DNA of 64,000 nt from Lysobacter terrestris (GTDB lineage Bacteria > Pseudomonadota > Gammaproteobacteria > Xanthomonadales > Xanthomonadaceae), in the NCBI RefSeq assembly GCF_014489475.1, contig NZ_CP060820.1, positions 1,116,001-1,180,000 of the forward strand, in the 5' to 3' direction. Below are positions 41,085 through 52,195 of this stretch, piece by piece (within the stretch, counting starts at the first letter, position 1; every line of letters starts with the position of its first letter). The notes beneath the pieces were generated by a model. The model made no database searches, had not been told where the DNA came from, and saw only the letters and a program-made list of their open reading frames with translations. Both the position numbers and the translations under genes were made by a program.

Positions 41085-41306
41085 ATGAACACGAAATCGC
41101 CGCAACCGCCGTCCCCCGCTGCCTTCGCGCCGCAATGGACGTCGCAGGAACTCGCCGATGCGGTGCCGCGCCCGCTGTCCGAGCTGATCACGCCGGCGCT
41201 GGTGCAGTTCGCCGCGGCCCGTGAGGCCGCCAACGGCGTCGCGCTGTCGCCGTGGGCGTTCGACTGGCGCCGCCGCGACGACCTGCCCGCCTTCCGCGTG
41301 CGCTGA
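41085..41306 (+). CDS. Small protein 2 of a paralogous pair (73 aa)
   Basis: 73-aa paralogue of the preceding protein: APQWTSQELADAVPRPLSEL, ITPALVQFAA, W-A-F-D-W-R-R-R, then DDLPAFRVR. It has a strong GGAGAAAG Shine-Dalgarno, which supports real expression. It is proline-rich at the N-terminus, free of cysteine, and ends in the same RVR as its partner. The conserved tail and centre with a variable front and spacer are what one would expect of peptides handled by the same machinery. No known family is recognised. Confidence 0.72.
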   Translation: MNTKSPQPPSPAAFAPQWTSQELADAVPRPLSELITPALVQFAAAREAANGVALSPWAFDWRRRDDLPAFRVR

Positions 41307-41344
41307 CCCGCCCCATCTTCGAACCGACCACAGGAATCCCCGCC

Positions 41345-42070
41345 ATGCTGCACATGCAAGCCGTCACCAAGGTCTACCGCACCGAACTCGTCGAAACCCA
41401 CGCCCTGCGTTCGCTCGACCTGCACGTGCGCGAGGGCGAGTTCGTCGCCGTCACCGGGCCGTCGGGCTCGGGCAAGACGACGTTCCTCAACATCGCCGGC
41501 CTGCTCGAGGAATTCACCGGCGGCACCTACACCCTGGACGGCCATGACGTGCGCGGTCTGTCGGACGATGCACGCAGCAAGCTGCGCAACCACAAGATCG
41601 GTTTCATCTTCCAGAGCTTCAACCTGATCCCCGACCTCAACCTGTTCGACAACGTCGACGTGCCGCTGCGCTATCGCGGCTTCGCCGCTGCCGAGCGCAA
41701 GCAGCGCATCGAGCAGGCGCTGGGCCAGGTCGGCCTGGGTTCGCGCATGAAGCACTACCCGGCCGAGCTGTCCGGTGGCCAGCAGCAGCGCGCGGCGATC
41801 GCGCGCGCACTGGCCGGCACGCCGCGGCTGCTGCTCGCCGACGAACCGACCGGCAACCTCGACTCGCAGATGGCGCGCGGGGTGATGGAACTGCTGGAGG
41901 AGATCAACGCCGCCGGCACCACCATCGTCATGGTCACCCACGATCCGGAGCTGGCCGCGCGCGCGCAACGCAACGTGCATATCGTCGACGGCATGGCGAC
42001 CGACATTTCGGTCGAATCGAGCCTGATGCGTGCCCGCGACCTGGCGGCCGCCACCGTCGAATCGAACTGA
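41345..42070 (+). CDS. ABC transporter ATP-binding protein (MacB/LolD type)
   Basis: 241-aa ATPase. Walker A GPSGSGKTT (38-46), Q-loop at FIFQSFNLIPDL, signature LSGGQQQR (142-149), Walker B LLLADEP (162-168) and H-loop VTHDPE. It powers the two FtsX/MacB-like permeases that follow. In this family (type VII ABC) the ATPase drives mechanotransmission rather than classical transport, pushing periplasmic substrates through the adaptor. AGGAA precedes the start at 41345. Confidence 0.93.
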   Translation: MLHMQAVTKVYRTELVETHALRSLDLHVREGEFVAVTGPSGSGKTTFLNIAGLLEEFTGGTYTLDGHDVRGLSDDARSKLRNHKIGFIFQSFNLIPDLNLFDNVDVPLRYRGFAAAERKQRIEQALGQVGLGSRMKHYPAELSGGQQQRAAIARALAGTPRLLLADEPTGNLDSQMARGVMELLEEINAAGTTIVMVTHDPELAARAQRNVHIVDGMATDISVESSLMRARDLAAATVESN

Positions 42071-42080
42071 GGCCGCGACC

Positions 42081-43403
42081 ATGGCGACCATGCTTGGCTA
42101 CTACTTCAACCTCGCCCTGCGCAGCTTCAGGCGCAACAAGGTGCTGACCGCGCTGATGGTGCTTGCCATCGCGCTGGGCATCGGCGCGGCGATGACCACG
42201 CTCACCGTCTACCACGTGCTGTCCGGCGATCCGCTGCCGGGCAAGAGCCAGACGCTGTTCTATCCGCAGATCGATCCGCGCACCAACCAGGAGTTCCGCC
42301 CGGGCGAAGACCCGCCGGACCAGCTGACGCGGCTGGACGCCGAGGCGCTGCTGAAGGCCAAGCGCGGCGACCGCCAGGCGCTGATGACCGGCGGCGGCGT
42401 GGCCGTGCAGCCGCAGCGCGCGGACCTGCTGCCGTTCTCCGCCGATGCGCGCTACACCAGCGCCGACTTCTTCCCGATGTTCGACGTGCCGTTCCTGTAC
42501 GGCAGCGGCTGGAACGCCGCCGCGGACGAGGCGCGCGCACGCGACGTGGTGGTCTCCAGGGCGCTCAACGAGAAGGTGTTCGGCGGTGGCAACAGCGTCG
42601 GCAAGACCCTGCGCCTGGACGGCACCGACTTCCGCGTCGTCGGCGTGCTCGACAAGTGGCGCCCGGTGCCGAAGTTCTACGACCTCAACAGCAGCCGCCA
42701 CGGCTACGGCGAATCCGAGCAGCTGTTCCTGCCGTTCTCGACCTCGCGCGACCTCGACCTGGCCCGCAGCGGCAACATGAACTGCTACGACAACCGCGTC
42801 GAAGGCCTGAAGCCCACCGACGTCGGCGCGCCCTGCGTGTGGATGCAGTTCTGGGTGCAGCTGGACACGCCGCAGAAGGCGCGCGACTACCAGGCGTTCC
42901 TCGAGAACTACTCCGACCAGCAACGCGCCGCCGGCCGCTTCCAGCGCCCGAACAACGTGCAGATGCGCGACCTGATGGGCTTCCTGCGCGACCAGAAAGT
43001 CGTGCCCGACGACGTCAACCTGCAGATGTGGCTGGCGTTCGGCTTCCTGCTGGTGTGCCTGCTCAACACCGTCGGCCTGCTGCTGGCGAAGTTCATGCGG
43101 CGCTCGGCGGAGATCGGCGTGCGCCGCGCCCTGGGTGCATCGCGCGGCGCGATCTTCGCGCAGTGCCTGATCGAAGCGGTGTCGGTCGGCCTGGTCGGCG
43201 GCGTGCTCGGCCTGGGCCTGGCGGTGCTCGGCCTGTGGGCCGTGCGCCAGCAGCCGGTCGAGCACGCCGCGCTCGCCCACCTCGACCCGACGATGCTGGC
43301 GACCACCTTCGCGCTCGCCGTGGTCGCCAGCCTGTTCGCCGGCGCCCTGCCCGCGTGGCGGGCGTGCCAGGTCACGCCCGCCATCCAGCTCAAGACCCAG
43401 TGA
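42081..43403 (+). CDS. MacB/FtsX-type ABC permease 1
   Basis: 440-aa permease: one N-terminal membrane helix after LRSFRRNKVLTALMVLAI, a large periplasmic MacB-PCD-like domain (about 50-300), then three C-terminal helices with the FtsX motif EIGVRRALGASRGAIF between the first two. The start at 42081 begins 10 bases after the ATPase stop. It acts with permease 2, probably as a heterodimer. Confidence 0.9.
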   Translation: MATMLGYYFNLALRSFRRNKVLTALMVLAIALGIGAAMTTLTVYHVLSGDPLPGKSQTLFYPQIDPRTNQEFRPGEDPPDQLTRLDAEALLKAKRGDRQALMTGGGVAVQPQRADLLPFSADARYTSADFFPMFDVPFLYGSGWNAAADEARARDVVVSRALNEKVFGGGNSVGKTLRLDGTDFRVVGVLDKWRPVPKFYDLNSSRHGYGESEQLFLPFSTSRDLDLARSGNMNCYDNRVEGLKPTDVGAPCVWMQFWVQLDTPQKARDYQAFLENYSDQQRAAGRFQRPNNVQMRDLMGFLRDQKVVPDDVNLQMWLAFGFLLVCLLNTVGLLLAKFMRRSAEIGVRRALGASRGAIFAQCLIEAVSVGLVGGVLGLGLAVLGLWAVRQQPVEHAALAHLDPTMLATTFALAVVASLFAGALPAWRACQVTPAIQLKTQ

Positions 43404-43411
43404 GGCACATC

Positions 43412-44635
43412 ATGGAACTCCGCCCCATCCTTTCGACCCTGCGCCGGCACAAGACCGCCGCCGCACTGATCGTGCTCGAGATCGCCCTGAGCTGCGCGAT
43501 CATCTGCAACGCCGTGTTCCTGATCCGCGAACGCATCGCCCGCATCGAGATGCCCAGCGGCGTGGCCGAGCGCGAAGCGGTGATCGTCAACCTCACCGGC
43601 ATCGGCACCAACCAGAACGCGGCGGCGCTCACCCGCGAGGACCTCGCCGCGCTGCGGTCGATTCCCGGCGTGAGCGCGGCGGCATCGACCAACGAAGTGC
43701 CGTTCGGCAATTCCTCGTGGAACAGCGGCGTCACCCTCGCCCCGGAGCAGACCGAGTCGACGCTCAACGCGACGACTTACCTGGACAGCGGCGAACTGAT
43801 CCAGGCCCTGGGCGTGAAGCTGGCGGCCGGGCGCGGTTTCAACGCCGACGAGTACGTCGACTACGATCCCGACAAGGGCTTCGAGGAAGCCGGCACCGGC
43901 GTCGCGATCATCAGCCGCGAGGTCGCCACCAAGCTGTACCCGGGCAAGAGCGCGGTGGGCCAGGTCTTCTACCTGGGCGACGACAAGCCGATCACCGTGG
44001 TCGGCGTGGTCGACACGCTGCTGCGGCCGTACTTCGGCCCGAAGGAAATGCTGCCCGGCCACTCGATCGTGCTGCCGGTGCGCATGCCCTACGACGTCGG
44101 CGGCTACTACGTGCTGCGTACCACGCCCGATCAGCGCGAGCGCGTGCTCAAGGACGCGGTGAAGGTGCTGGAGAAGAACAGCCCGAACCGCATCATCCTC
44201 GAGCAGAAATCGCAGGAGCAGTACCGCAACGAGTTCTTCCAGCAGGACCGCTCGATGGTGTGGCTGCTGATCGCCGTGTGCATCGCCCTGCTGGTGGTCA
44301 CCGCGCTGGGCATCGTCGGCCTGGCCAGCTTCTGGGTGCAGCAGCGCACCAAGCAGATCGGCGTGCGCCGCGCGCTGGGCGCGACCAGGGGACAGATCCT
44401 GCGCTACTTCCAGACCGAGAACTTCCTGCTCGCCACGCTCGGCATCGTGATCGGCATGATCGGCGCGTACGGCATCAACCAGTTGCTGATGAGTGCCTAC
44501 GAACTGCCGCGCCTGCCCGCGCTGTACCTGCCGATCGGTGCACTGGTGCTGTGGGGCCTGGGCCAGGTGTCGGTGTTCGGCCCGGCGCGCCGCGCGGCCT
44601 CGGTGCCGCCGGCCGTCGCCACGCGTAGCGTTTAA
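43412..44635 (+). CDS. MacB/FtsX-type ABC permease 2
   Basis: 407-aa permease with the same layout: N-terminal helix (AALIVLEIALSCAIICNAVFL), periplasmic domain, and a C-terminal three-helix FtsX region with QIGVRRALGATRGQIL. It begins 8 bases after permease 1 and is likely its heterodimer partner. The operon then reads through a short repeat-flanked gene to the two-component genes. Confidence 0.9.
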   Translation: MELRPILSTLRRHKTAAALIVLEIALSCAIICNAVFLIRERIARIEMPSGVAEREAVIVNLTGIGTNQNAAALTREDLAALRSIPGVSAAASTNEVPFGNSSWNSGVTLAPEQTESTLNATTYLDSGELIQALGVKLAAGRGFNADEYVDYDPDKGFEEAGTGVAIISREVATKLYPGKSAVGQVFYLGDDKPITVVGVVDTLLRPYFGPKEMLPGHSIVLPVRMPYDVGGYYVLRTTPDQRERVLKDAVKVLEKNSPNRIILEQKSQEQYRNEFFQQDRSMVWLLIAVCIALLVVTALGIVGLASFWVQQRTKQIGVRRALGATRGQILRYFQTENFLLATLGIVIGMIGAYGINQLLMSAYELPRLPALYLPIGALVLWGLGQVSVFGPARRAASVPPAVATRSV

Positions 44636-44641
44636 GCTTGA

Positions 44642-44668
44642 GGCTGGGATCTGGGGATTGGGGGCTGG
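44642..44668. repeat. G-rich flanking repeat, left (partner 45038-45063)
   Basis: A run of CTGGG/TTGGGGG units precedes the four-helix-bundle gene. The complement of 45038-45063, just after that gene, is of the same type (GCTGGGGGTTAGGGGCTGG). The pair forms an imperfect inverted repeat enclosing the gene. Confidence 0.55.
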
Positions 44669-44677
44669 AGGCCGCCG

Positions 44678-45055
44678 ATGAAAAGCTATCGGGAACTGGA
44701 AGTCTGGCGCGAGGCCATCGATCTGGTGGGATCCATCTACGCGTTGTCCTCGCGCTTTCCATCCGATGAGCGCTTTGGTTTGACCGCCCAACTTCGGCGG
44801 GCAGCGGTTTCAGTGCCATCGAACATTGCGGAAGGGCATGCACGCTCAAGCACACGCGACTTTCTCCGGTTCCTTTCAATCAGCCTTGGATCACTAGCCG
44901 AACTGGAAACACAGCTGGTGATCGCCCACCGACTCGGGTTTGCCGACGATCACGAGTTCGATCGGATACTGTTTGACGCCAACCGCGTCGGCAGGATGAT
45001 GCGAGGGCTGACGAAGTCACTGAACACCCGGCTGCAACCAGTCCCCAGCCCCTAA
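44678..45055 (+). CDS. Four-helix-bundle protein (S23/IVP-like)
   Basis: 125-aa protein of the 23S rRNA intervening-sequence (S23) family: YRELEVWREAIDLV opening, SDERFGLTAQLRRAAVSVPS, NIAEGHAR and a final helix. These form small pentameric four-helix bundles of unknown function. They occur singly in bacterial genomes and often inside foreign-looking inserts. It interrupts an otherwise functionally coherent operon and is bracketed by G-rich inverted repeats, so it was probably inserted. Confidence 0.85.
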   Translation: MKSYRELEVWREAIDLVGSIYALSSRFPSDERFGLTAQLRRAAVSVPSNIAEGHARSSTRDFLRFLSISLGSLAELETQLVIAHRLGFADDHEFDRILFDANRVGRMMRGLTKSLNTRLQPVPSP

Positions 45056-45065
45056 CCCCCAGCTC

Positions 45066-46412
<1,347 letters not shown>

Positions 46413-46440
46413 AACGTTTCGCGCTTCAGGCAGGGCCTCG

Positions 46441-47775
46441 ATGAATCGCTGGCGGCAGCGGCTGCCATTGAGCCTGGTGTTCGCCGCGATCGCGCTGGCG
46501 TACATGGCGCTGGCGGTGGCGATCGCCCTGTTGCTGGCGCGCTGGCTCGGCAATCCGTGGCTGGCGGGCGGCGTCGCCGTCGCGGCGCTGCTGCCACTGC
46601 TCGTCTACCACGTGCGCCGCGCGTTCGCGCCGATGAATTCGCTGTTCCGCGCGCTGGCCGGCACGGTGGCGAGTTATCGCGACGGCGACTTCGGCTTCGG
46701 CCTGTCCTGGCGCGGTGGCGGCGATCTCGGCCAGCTCGTCGCCAGCCACAACGAGCTAGGCGACGCGCTGCGCGAACAGCGGCTGTCGCTGGTACAGCGC
46801 GAGCTGCTGCTCGACACCATGGTGCAGAACACGCCGGTGGCAATGCTGCTGGTGGATCCGGCGCGGCGCATCGTCCTGGGCAACATCGCCGCGCGCAAAC
46901 TGCTGGGCGAAGGCAAGCGCCTGGAAGGCCGCGCCTTCGACGAGATCATGGCGCAGGCGCCCGATGCGATGCGTGAAGCGTTCGAGCGCGGTGGCGACGG
47001 CATGTTCACCGTCGGTGACATCAACGAGTTCGATAACGGCAGCGAGGACATCTACCACCTCGCCCGCCGCCACTTCCGCCTCAACGGCCGCCGCCACGAG
47101 CTGGTCCTGCTGCGCCAGCTCACCGCCGAGCTGCGCCGGCAGGAAGTGCAGACGTGGAAGAAGGTGATCCGCGTGATCAGCCACGAACTCAACAATTCGC
47201 TGGCGCCGATCGCCTCGCTGGCGCACTCCGGCGCGGAACTGCTGCGCCGCGGCCAGCTCGAACGCCTGCCCACCGCGCTGGCGACCATCGAGGATCGCGC
47301 GCGGCACCTGGAAGGCTTCATCCGCGACTACGCGCGTTTCGCCAAGATGCCGTCGCCGCGGCTGGAGTCGGTGCCGTGGCCGCGCTTCGTCGCGCAGCTG
47401 CGTTCGCAGGTGGACTTCGTCTACGACGGCCCAGAATCGCCCGACGCGATCGCGCGCATCGACGTCGCCCAGCTGGAGCAGGCGCTGATCAACCTGCTCA
47501 AGAACGCGCACGAATCCGGCTCGCAGCCGGAGGACGTGGCGCTGTCGCTGCGGCGCCTGCCGGAAGCCTGGCGCGTCGACGTGCTCGACCGCGGCAGCGG
47601 CATGAACGAGGCGGTGCTGGCCAACGCGCTGCTGCCGTTCTACTCGACCAAGCGCCATGGTACCGGCCTGGGCCTCGCGCTCGCGCGCGAGATCGCCGAA
47701 GCCCACGGCGGCCGCATCGCCCTGCTCAACCGCGAAGGCGGCGGGCTGTGCGTGTCGCTGGTGTTGCCGGCGTAA
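46441..47775 (+). CDS. Sensor histidine kinase (NtrY/NtrB-like)
   Basis: 444-aa membrane kinase. Two N-terminal helices (about 9-34 and 41-57) with almost no periplasmic loop, a HAMP-like linker, a PAS-like region (118-230), H-box VISHELNNSL with H248, N-box LINLLKNAHESG, and ATP lid DRGSGMN and GTGLGLAL. The near-absent sensor loop suggests it senses the membrane or the pump itself rather than a soluble periplasmic ligand. Last gene of the operon, partner of the adjacent regulator. Confidence 0.92.
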   Translation: MNRWRQRLPLSLVFAAIALAYMALAVAIALLLARWLGNPWLAGGVAVAALLPLLVYHVRRAFAPMNSLFRALAGTVASYRDGDFGFGLSWRGGGDLGQLVASHNELGDALREQRLSLVQRELLLDTMVQNTPVAMLLVDPARRIVLGNIAARKLLGEGKRLEGRAFDEIMAQAPDAMREAFERGGDGMFTVGDINEFDNGSEDIYHLARRHFRLNGRRHELVLLRQLTAELRRQEVQTWKKVIRVISHELNNSLAPIASLAHSGAELLRRGQLERLPTALATIEDRARHLEGFIRDYARFAKMPSPRLESVPWPRFVAQLRSQVDFVYDGPESPDAIARIDVAQLEQALINLLKNAHESGSQPEDVALSLRRLPEAWRVDVLDRGSGMNEAVLANALLPFYSTKRHGTGLGLALAREIAEAHGGRIALLNREGGGLCVSLVLPA

Positions 47776-47786
47776 AGTCGGGCTCC

Positions 47787-48245
47787 CTAGAACATCTTGC
47801 GATAGACGACGAAACCCGAACGCTCCGCCACCTGGTCGTAGAGCCGCATCGCCGTGTGGTTGCTCTCATGCGTCTGCCAATAGACCCGCGGCGATCCCGC
47901 GGACGTAGCGCGCTCGTACACGGCCAGGATCAAATTGCGGCCGACACCCAAGCCGCGCGACTGCTCCACGGTATACAGATCCTGCAGGTAGCAACTCGGC
48001 TGGATCTGGATCGTGCTGCGATGGAAGAGATAGTGCGCGAGACCGACGAGTCGATCACCGCATTCGGCGACCAGCGCATGCACCGGTTCCGCGGGATCGA
48101 AGAAACGCTGCCACGTACTTTCGGTAATGACCGCCGGCAACGCATTCGCACCGGAGCGGCCATAGAACGTGTTGTATCCCGCCCACAACGGTTCCCACGC
48201 GGCGCGGTCGCGCGGCTCGATCGCGCGGATCACCACGTCGTTCAT
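47787..48245 (-). CDS. GNAT-family N-acetyltransferase
   Basis: 152-aa acetyltransferase. It opens VVIRAIEPRDRAAWEPLW, has the acetyl-CoA loop SRGLGVGRNLI and ends with SGFVVYRKMF. Substrate unknown. ATG 48245 was chosen over an upstream ATG because IRAI normally lies within the first ten residues. It is convergent with the kinase gene, 11 bases apart, and followed upstream by glmU on the same strand. Confidence 0.88.
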   Translation of the reverse strand: MNDVVIRAIEPRDRAAWEPLWAGYNTFYGRSGANALPAVITESTWQRFFDPAEPVHALVAECGDRLVGLAHYLFHRSTIQIQPSCYLQDLYTVEQSRGLGVGRNLILAVYERATSAGSPRVYWQTHESNHTAMRLYDQVAERSGFVVYRKMF

Positions 48246-48285
48246 GACGAACGCGGGTATTGCGGGCAAGCGCTGCAACCCGACA

Positions 48286-49656
48286 TCACTTCGGCTTCTT
48301 CACCGGCCGCTGCCAACCGTCGATCGACAGCTGCTTGCCGCGGGCAATGCTGAGCTTGTCGGCCGGCGCGTCCTTGGTGATCACCGAACCCGCGCCGATG
48401 GTGGCGTTCCGGCCCACGGTGATCGGCGCGACCAGCGAGGAATTCGAGCCGATGAAGGCGCCGTCCTCGATGGTGGTGGTCGACTTGTTCACACCGTCGT
48501 AGTTGCAGGTGATCGTGCCGGCGCCGATGTTCACGCCGCTGCCGATCACCGCATCGCCAAGGTAGGTCAGGTGGTTGGCCTTGCTCGACACGCCCACGCG
48601 CGCGTTCTTGGTCTCGACGAAGTTGCCCACGTGCACGCCGTCGGCGAGCACGGTGCCCGGGCGCAGGCGCGCGAACGGGCCGATCTGCGCCGCGCCTTCG
48701 ACGACGACCCCATCGAGGTCGCAATGCGCGCGCACTTCGGTGCCCGGCCCCAGGGTCACGTCCTTGAGCCGGCAGAACGGGCCGATGCGCACGCCGTCGG
48801 CGAGCTTCACCTCGCCTTCGAACACGACGTCGGCATCGATCTCCACGTCCATGCCCACGCTGACGCGGCCACGGATGTCGATGCGCGCCGGATCGGCCAC
48901 GCGCGCGCCCTGCAGGCACAGCGCGCGCACGACGCGCTTCTGGAACGCGCGTTCGAGCTGGGCAAGTTGCCAGGGATCGTTCGCACCTTCGGTCTCGATC
49001 GGATCGGCGACGTGCACCATCTCGGCCGCGTCGAATTCGGTGGACGCCGAGGCGAACACGTCGGTGAGGTAGTACTCGCCCTGCGCGTTGTCGTTGCGCA
49101 GGTGTTCGAGCCAGCGCCGCAGCGGTTCGCCGTCGGCAATGATGATCCCGGTGTTGACGGTCTTGATCCCGCGCTGGTCCTCGTCGGCATCCTTGTGCTC
49201 GACGATGCGGCCGACGCGGCCTTCCGGATCGCGCAGCACGCGGCCGTAGCCGGTGGGATCGTCGAGGTCGGCGACCAGCACCGCGATGCGGCCCGGCGCG
49301 GCCATCAGGCGCTGCAGGGTTTCCGCGGTGATCAGCGGCACGTCGCCGTAGAGCACCAGCACGCGCGCGTCGATCGGCACGTCCGGCATCGCCTGCTGCA
49401 CCGCGTGGCCGGTGCCGAGTTGCCGTTCCTGCTCCGCCCACTGCAGGTCGCTCTGGTCGGCGAAGGCGGCGCGTACCGCTTCGCCGCCATGCCCGTACAC
49501 GACGTGGATCCCGGCCGGCTGCAATGCGCGGGCGCTGTCGATCACGTGCGCGAGCATGGGCCGGCCCGCGATCTTCTGCAGCACCTTGGGCAGCGTCGAT
49601 TTCATGCGCTTGCCCTCGCCCGCGGCGAGGATGACTACGTGCAGGGGAGCCGACAT
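48286..49656 (-). CDS. glmU: Bifunctional GlmU (GlcNAc-1-P uridyltransferase / GlcN-1-P acetyltransferase)
   Basis: 456 aa, the same length as E. coli GlmU. The N-terminal uridyltransferase has [20 protein letters not shown] and [10 protein letters not shown]. The C-terminal acetyltransferase is a left-handed beta-helix of hexapeptide repeats with YDGVNKS-like and [12 protein letters not shown] segments. It makes UDP-GlcNAc for peptidoglycan and LPS, downstream of GlmS and GlmM. The ATG at 49656 fits the family N-terminus; much longer in-frame readings upstream are artefacts of high GC. Confidence 0.97.
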   Translation of the reverse strand: MSAPLHVVILAAGEGKRMKSTLPKVLQKIAGRPMLAHVIDSARALQPAGIHVVYGHGGEAVRAAFADQSDLQWAEQERQLGTGHAVQQAMPDVPIDARVLVLYGDVPLITAETLQRLMAAPGRIAVLVADLDDPTGYGRVLRDPEGRVGRIVEHKDADEDQRGIKTVNTGIIIADGEPLRRWLEHLRNDNAQGEYYLTDVFASASTEFDAAEMVHVADPIETEGANDPWQLAQLERAFQKRVVRALCLQGARVADPARIDIRGRVSVGMDVEIDADVVFEGEVKLADGVRIGPFCRLKDVTLGPGTEVRAHCDLDGVVVEGAAQIGPFARLRPGTVLADGVHVGNFVETKNARVGVSSKANHLTYLGDAVIGSGVNIGAGTITCNYDGVNKSTTTIEDGAFIGSNSSLVAPITVGRNATIGAGSVITKDAPADKLSIARGKQLSIDGWQRPVKKPK

Positions 49657-49715
49657 GGGATTTCCGTGCAATGGGACATGCCGGCATTTTAGGCTGCACT
49701 GGTAGCATTGAGGCG

Positions 49716-51749
49716 ATGACTGCCGACGCGTCGATTTCAGTGAATGGACATGCCGGCGCGGCCGCGCGACCCTGGGAACGCGCGCTGCTGTGGGCGGGCG
49801 TGCCGTTGTGCGTGGCCGGCCTGGCGAGCACCGGCATCCTGTCCCAGTGGCGCGCGGGCCGCTTCGCCGAACTGATCGTGCTGGCGCTGCTGAGCCTGGG
49901 CGCCGCGCGCCTGCTCCAGCGCGTGTGGCAGTGGCGGCTGGCCAGCGGCCTGGCATTGCTCTGGCTGCTGGCACTCGCGGTATTTGCCGGACCGCTGCCG
50001 CTGCTGGCCACGGCGTTGTTCGGCCTGGCGGCCTTGGCCCTGGGCGGGCTGGTGGATCGCAGCGCACCGGCCGCACTGCGCGTGGTCGTCGGCTTCGTGC
50101 TGTGGGCCGGCGCGCTCGGCTGGCTGCTGCCGCTGCCGCTGCATTACCGCGCGACCTATCTCGCAGCCTGCGTGGCACTGGTCGCATGGCAGCGGCGCGC
50201 GCTGCGGGACGCCTGCACGCAGGGCCTGCGCGGATGGCGCGACGCGGTGGACGCGGCGCCGCGCACCGCCGTCTTCGCGGTGCTCGTGCTCGGGCTCGCC
50301 AGCACCGGCAGCTGGCTGCCGACGATGCAGGCGGACGATGTCGTCTATCACCTGCGACTGCCGTGGCAGCTGCTGCAGGCGCACCAGTATCCGCTCGACC
50401 CCGGCCCGCAGATCTGGGCGCTGGCGCCGTGGGCGGGTGACGTGCTGCAGGCCGTGCCGCAACTCATCGCCGGCGCGGAGGCGCGCGGCCCGCTCAACCT
50501 GCTGTGGATCGCGCTCACCGCCGTGGGCGTGTGGCGCATCGCGCTCGCCTTGCAGGGCACGCCGCGCGCGGCGTGGTTCGCGGTGGCGCTGTACGCGAGC
50601 CTGCCGCTCACCGCCGCACTGGCGGGCAGCATGCAGACGGAAACGCCGACGACGGCGCTGCTGGTCTGGCTCGGCTGGCTCATCCTGCAGGCGCCGGAAC
50701 CTACGCGGCCGCGACTCTGGCTGGGCGCGGTGCTCGTCGGTGGCTTGCTCGGCCTGAAGCTCGCCGCCGCGCTGCTCGGCGTGCTGTTGCTGCCGTGGGC
50801 GTTGTGGCGGCATCGCCGCTTGCCTGCGCTCCCCGCGCTGCTCGCGGCGCTGGCGCTGGTCCTGGTGATCGGCGGTTCGAGTTACGCCTATGCGGGATAC
50901 GTCGCCGGCAATCCGTTCCTGCCGCTGTTCAACGCGTGGTTCCAGTCGCCCTACTTCGATCCCAGCAACTTCGACGACGCGCGCTGGCATGCCGGGTTCG
51001 ACGCCTGGCTGCCCTGGAACCTCAGCTTCCACACCGATCGCTACCTCGAAGCGTTTCCCGGCGGCGGCGGCTTCGTCCTGGTCGCGCTGGCCGGCGCCTG
51101 GTTGCTGGCGTTGCGTCAGCGCGCGACCACCGCCCTCGCCGTGGCGGCGACCGTCCTGTGCGTCGCCCTGCTGCTGCCGTTGCAGTACCTGCGTTACGTC
51201 TTCCCGGCGTTGGTGCTGCTGTTGCCGGCACTGGCCGTCACCGCGTTGCGCATCGATCCCCGGCGCGCGACGTGGCTGCTCGCGGGCGTATGCGTGCTCA
51301 ACCTCGCTTTCCAGGCCAACGGCTTCTGGCTGCTGCGCGTGGGCGCGGTGAAGACGACGATCCTGGCGGCGGGCCGCGACGCGCCGCTGCTGGGCGCACA
51401 CGTTCCCGAGCGCAACCTCATCGCCGCGATCCGCGCCGTGCCACACGCCAACGTGCTGGCGCTGGACGCCAGCCGCCCGTACATCGCCGAGCTGGGCACG
51501 CGCGGCCGCAGCACCTCGTACTACGACCGGCCGCTGCAGCGCGCCGCGGCGCAGGCGGAGGCGGAGGCGAACGTCGACGGCACGGCGTGGGCGGCGCTGT
51601 TCGCCCGCGAGGGCATTTCCGACGTGCTGGTGCGTCCTGCCGCCCTGACCGCTGCGCAACGCGCCGGCCTCGCACGCGCAGGCGCGACGCGACGGATGGC
51701 GCAGGGCGAAATCGAGTGGTGGCGGATCGGCGCGGAGACCACGCGATGA
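49716..51749 (+). CDS. Polytopic membrane protein, GT-C glycosyltransferase-like
   Basis: 677-aa integral membrane protein with about 12 predicted helices. An early acidic motif in the first large loop ([16 protein letters not shown]) and a long C-terminal soluble domain fit the GT-C fold, which uses polyprenyl-phosphate sugars. No exact family is recognised. The next gene, a GtrA-like flippase partner, overlaps by 4 bases (ATGA), supporting a role in lipid-linked sugar transfer or surface glycosylation. ATG 49716 starts before the first helix. Confidence 0.75.
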   Translation: MTADASISVNGHAGAAARPWERALLWAGVPLCVAGLASTGILSQWRAGRFAELIVLALLSLGAARLLQRVWQWRLASGLALLWLLALAVFAGPLPLLATALFGLAALALGGLVDRSAPAALRVVVGFVLWAGALGWLLPLPLHYRATYLAACVALVAWQRRALRDACTQGLRGWRDAVDAAPRTAVFAVLVLGLASTGSWLPTMQADDVVYHLRLPWQLLQAHQYPLDPGPQIWALAPWAGDVLQAVPQLIAGAEARGPLNLLWIALTAVGVWRIALALQGTPRAAWFAVALYASLPLTAALAGSMQTETPTTALLVWLGWLILQAPEPTRPRLWLGAVLVGGLLGLKLAAALLGVLLLPWALWRHRRLPALPALLAALALVLVIGGSSYAYAGYVAGNPFLPLFNAWFQSPYFDPSNFDDARWHAGFDAWLPWNLSFHTDRYLEAFPGGGGFVLVALAGAWLLALRQRATTALAVAATVLCVALLLPLQYLRYVFPALVLLLPALAVTALRIDPRRATWLLAGVCVLNLAFQANGFWLLRVGAVKTTILAAGRDAPLLGAHVPERNLIAAIRAVPHANVLALDASRPYIAELGTRGRSTSYYDRPLQRAAAQAEAEANVDGTAWAALFAREGISDVLVRPAALTAAQRAGLARAGATRRMAQGEIEWWRIGAETTR

Positions 51750-52129
51750 GCCTGTTGCGCCAGGGCAGCCACTACATCGCGATCGGGCTGCTGCAGTACC
51801 TCGTGGACTGGGGCGCGATGGTGACGCTCAGCCACTTCGGCGTGCCGGTGGAACTTGCGAACGTTGCCGGGCGCGTGAGCGGCGCGGTGCTGGGGTTCTG
51901 GCTCAACGGCCGCATCACCTTCGCCGACGAGAACAGCAAGCTCGGGCCGCAGCAGCTGCGGCGATTCCTGCTGCTGTGGCTGGTGATGACCGGTATGAGC
52001 ACCTGGGCGATCGGCAGCGTGGCCGACCTCGCCGGCCTGCGCTGGGCCTGGGCGGCGAAGCCCGCGGTCGAACTGCTGCTCGCCTGCATCAGCTTCGGCG
52101 TGTCGCGACACTGGGTGTACCGGCGCTAG
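51746..52129 (+). CDS. GtrA-like membrane protein
   Basis: 127-aa protein with four membrane helices matching GtrA/DPMS-like proteins (HYIAIGLLQYLVDWGAM, then FWLNGRITFAD, ending FGVSRHWVYRR). GtrA proteins are thought to help move undecaprenyl-phosphate-linked sugars across the inner membrane. Translationally coupled to the GT-C-like gene. Confidence 0.88.
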   Translation: MSLLRQGSHYIAIGLLQYLVDWGAMVTLSHFGVPVELANVAGRVSGAVLGFWLNGRITFADENSKLGPQQLRRFLLLWLVMTGMSTWAIGSVADLAGLRWAWAAKPAVELLLACISFGVSRHWVYRR

Positions 52130-52149
52130 TCGCCGCGATCCGCAGAAAA

Positions 52150-52174
52150 CAAAAACGCCGGCACGGGCCGGCGT
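52150..52174 (-). terminator. Terminator of the ATP synthase operon
   Basis: Perfect 8-bp stem ACGCCGGC/GCCGGCGT, 4-base loop, followed on the minus strand by TTTTTGTTTTC. It lies 21 bases past the atpC stop. Confidence 0.88.
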
Positions 52175-52195
52175 TCTCGTCGCGACTGGCGTCGC

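Noticed and set aside
48242-50187. In-frame extension of glmU by about 175 residues, and an overlapping reading in another frame
   Set aside because: The start at 49656 gives exactly the family length; the extension is arginine/alanine-rich noise overlapping the divergent GT-C-like gene.
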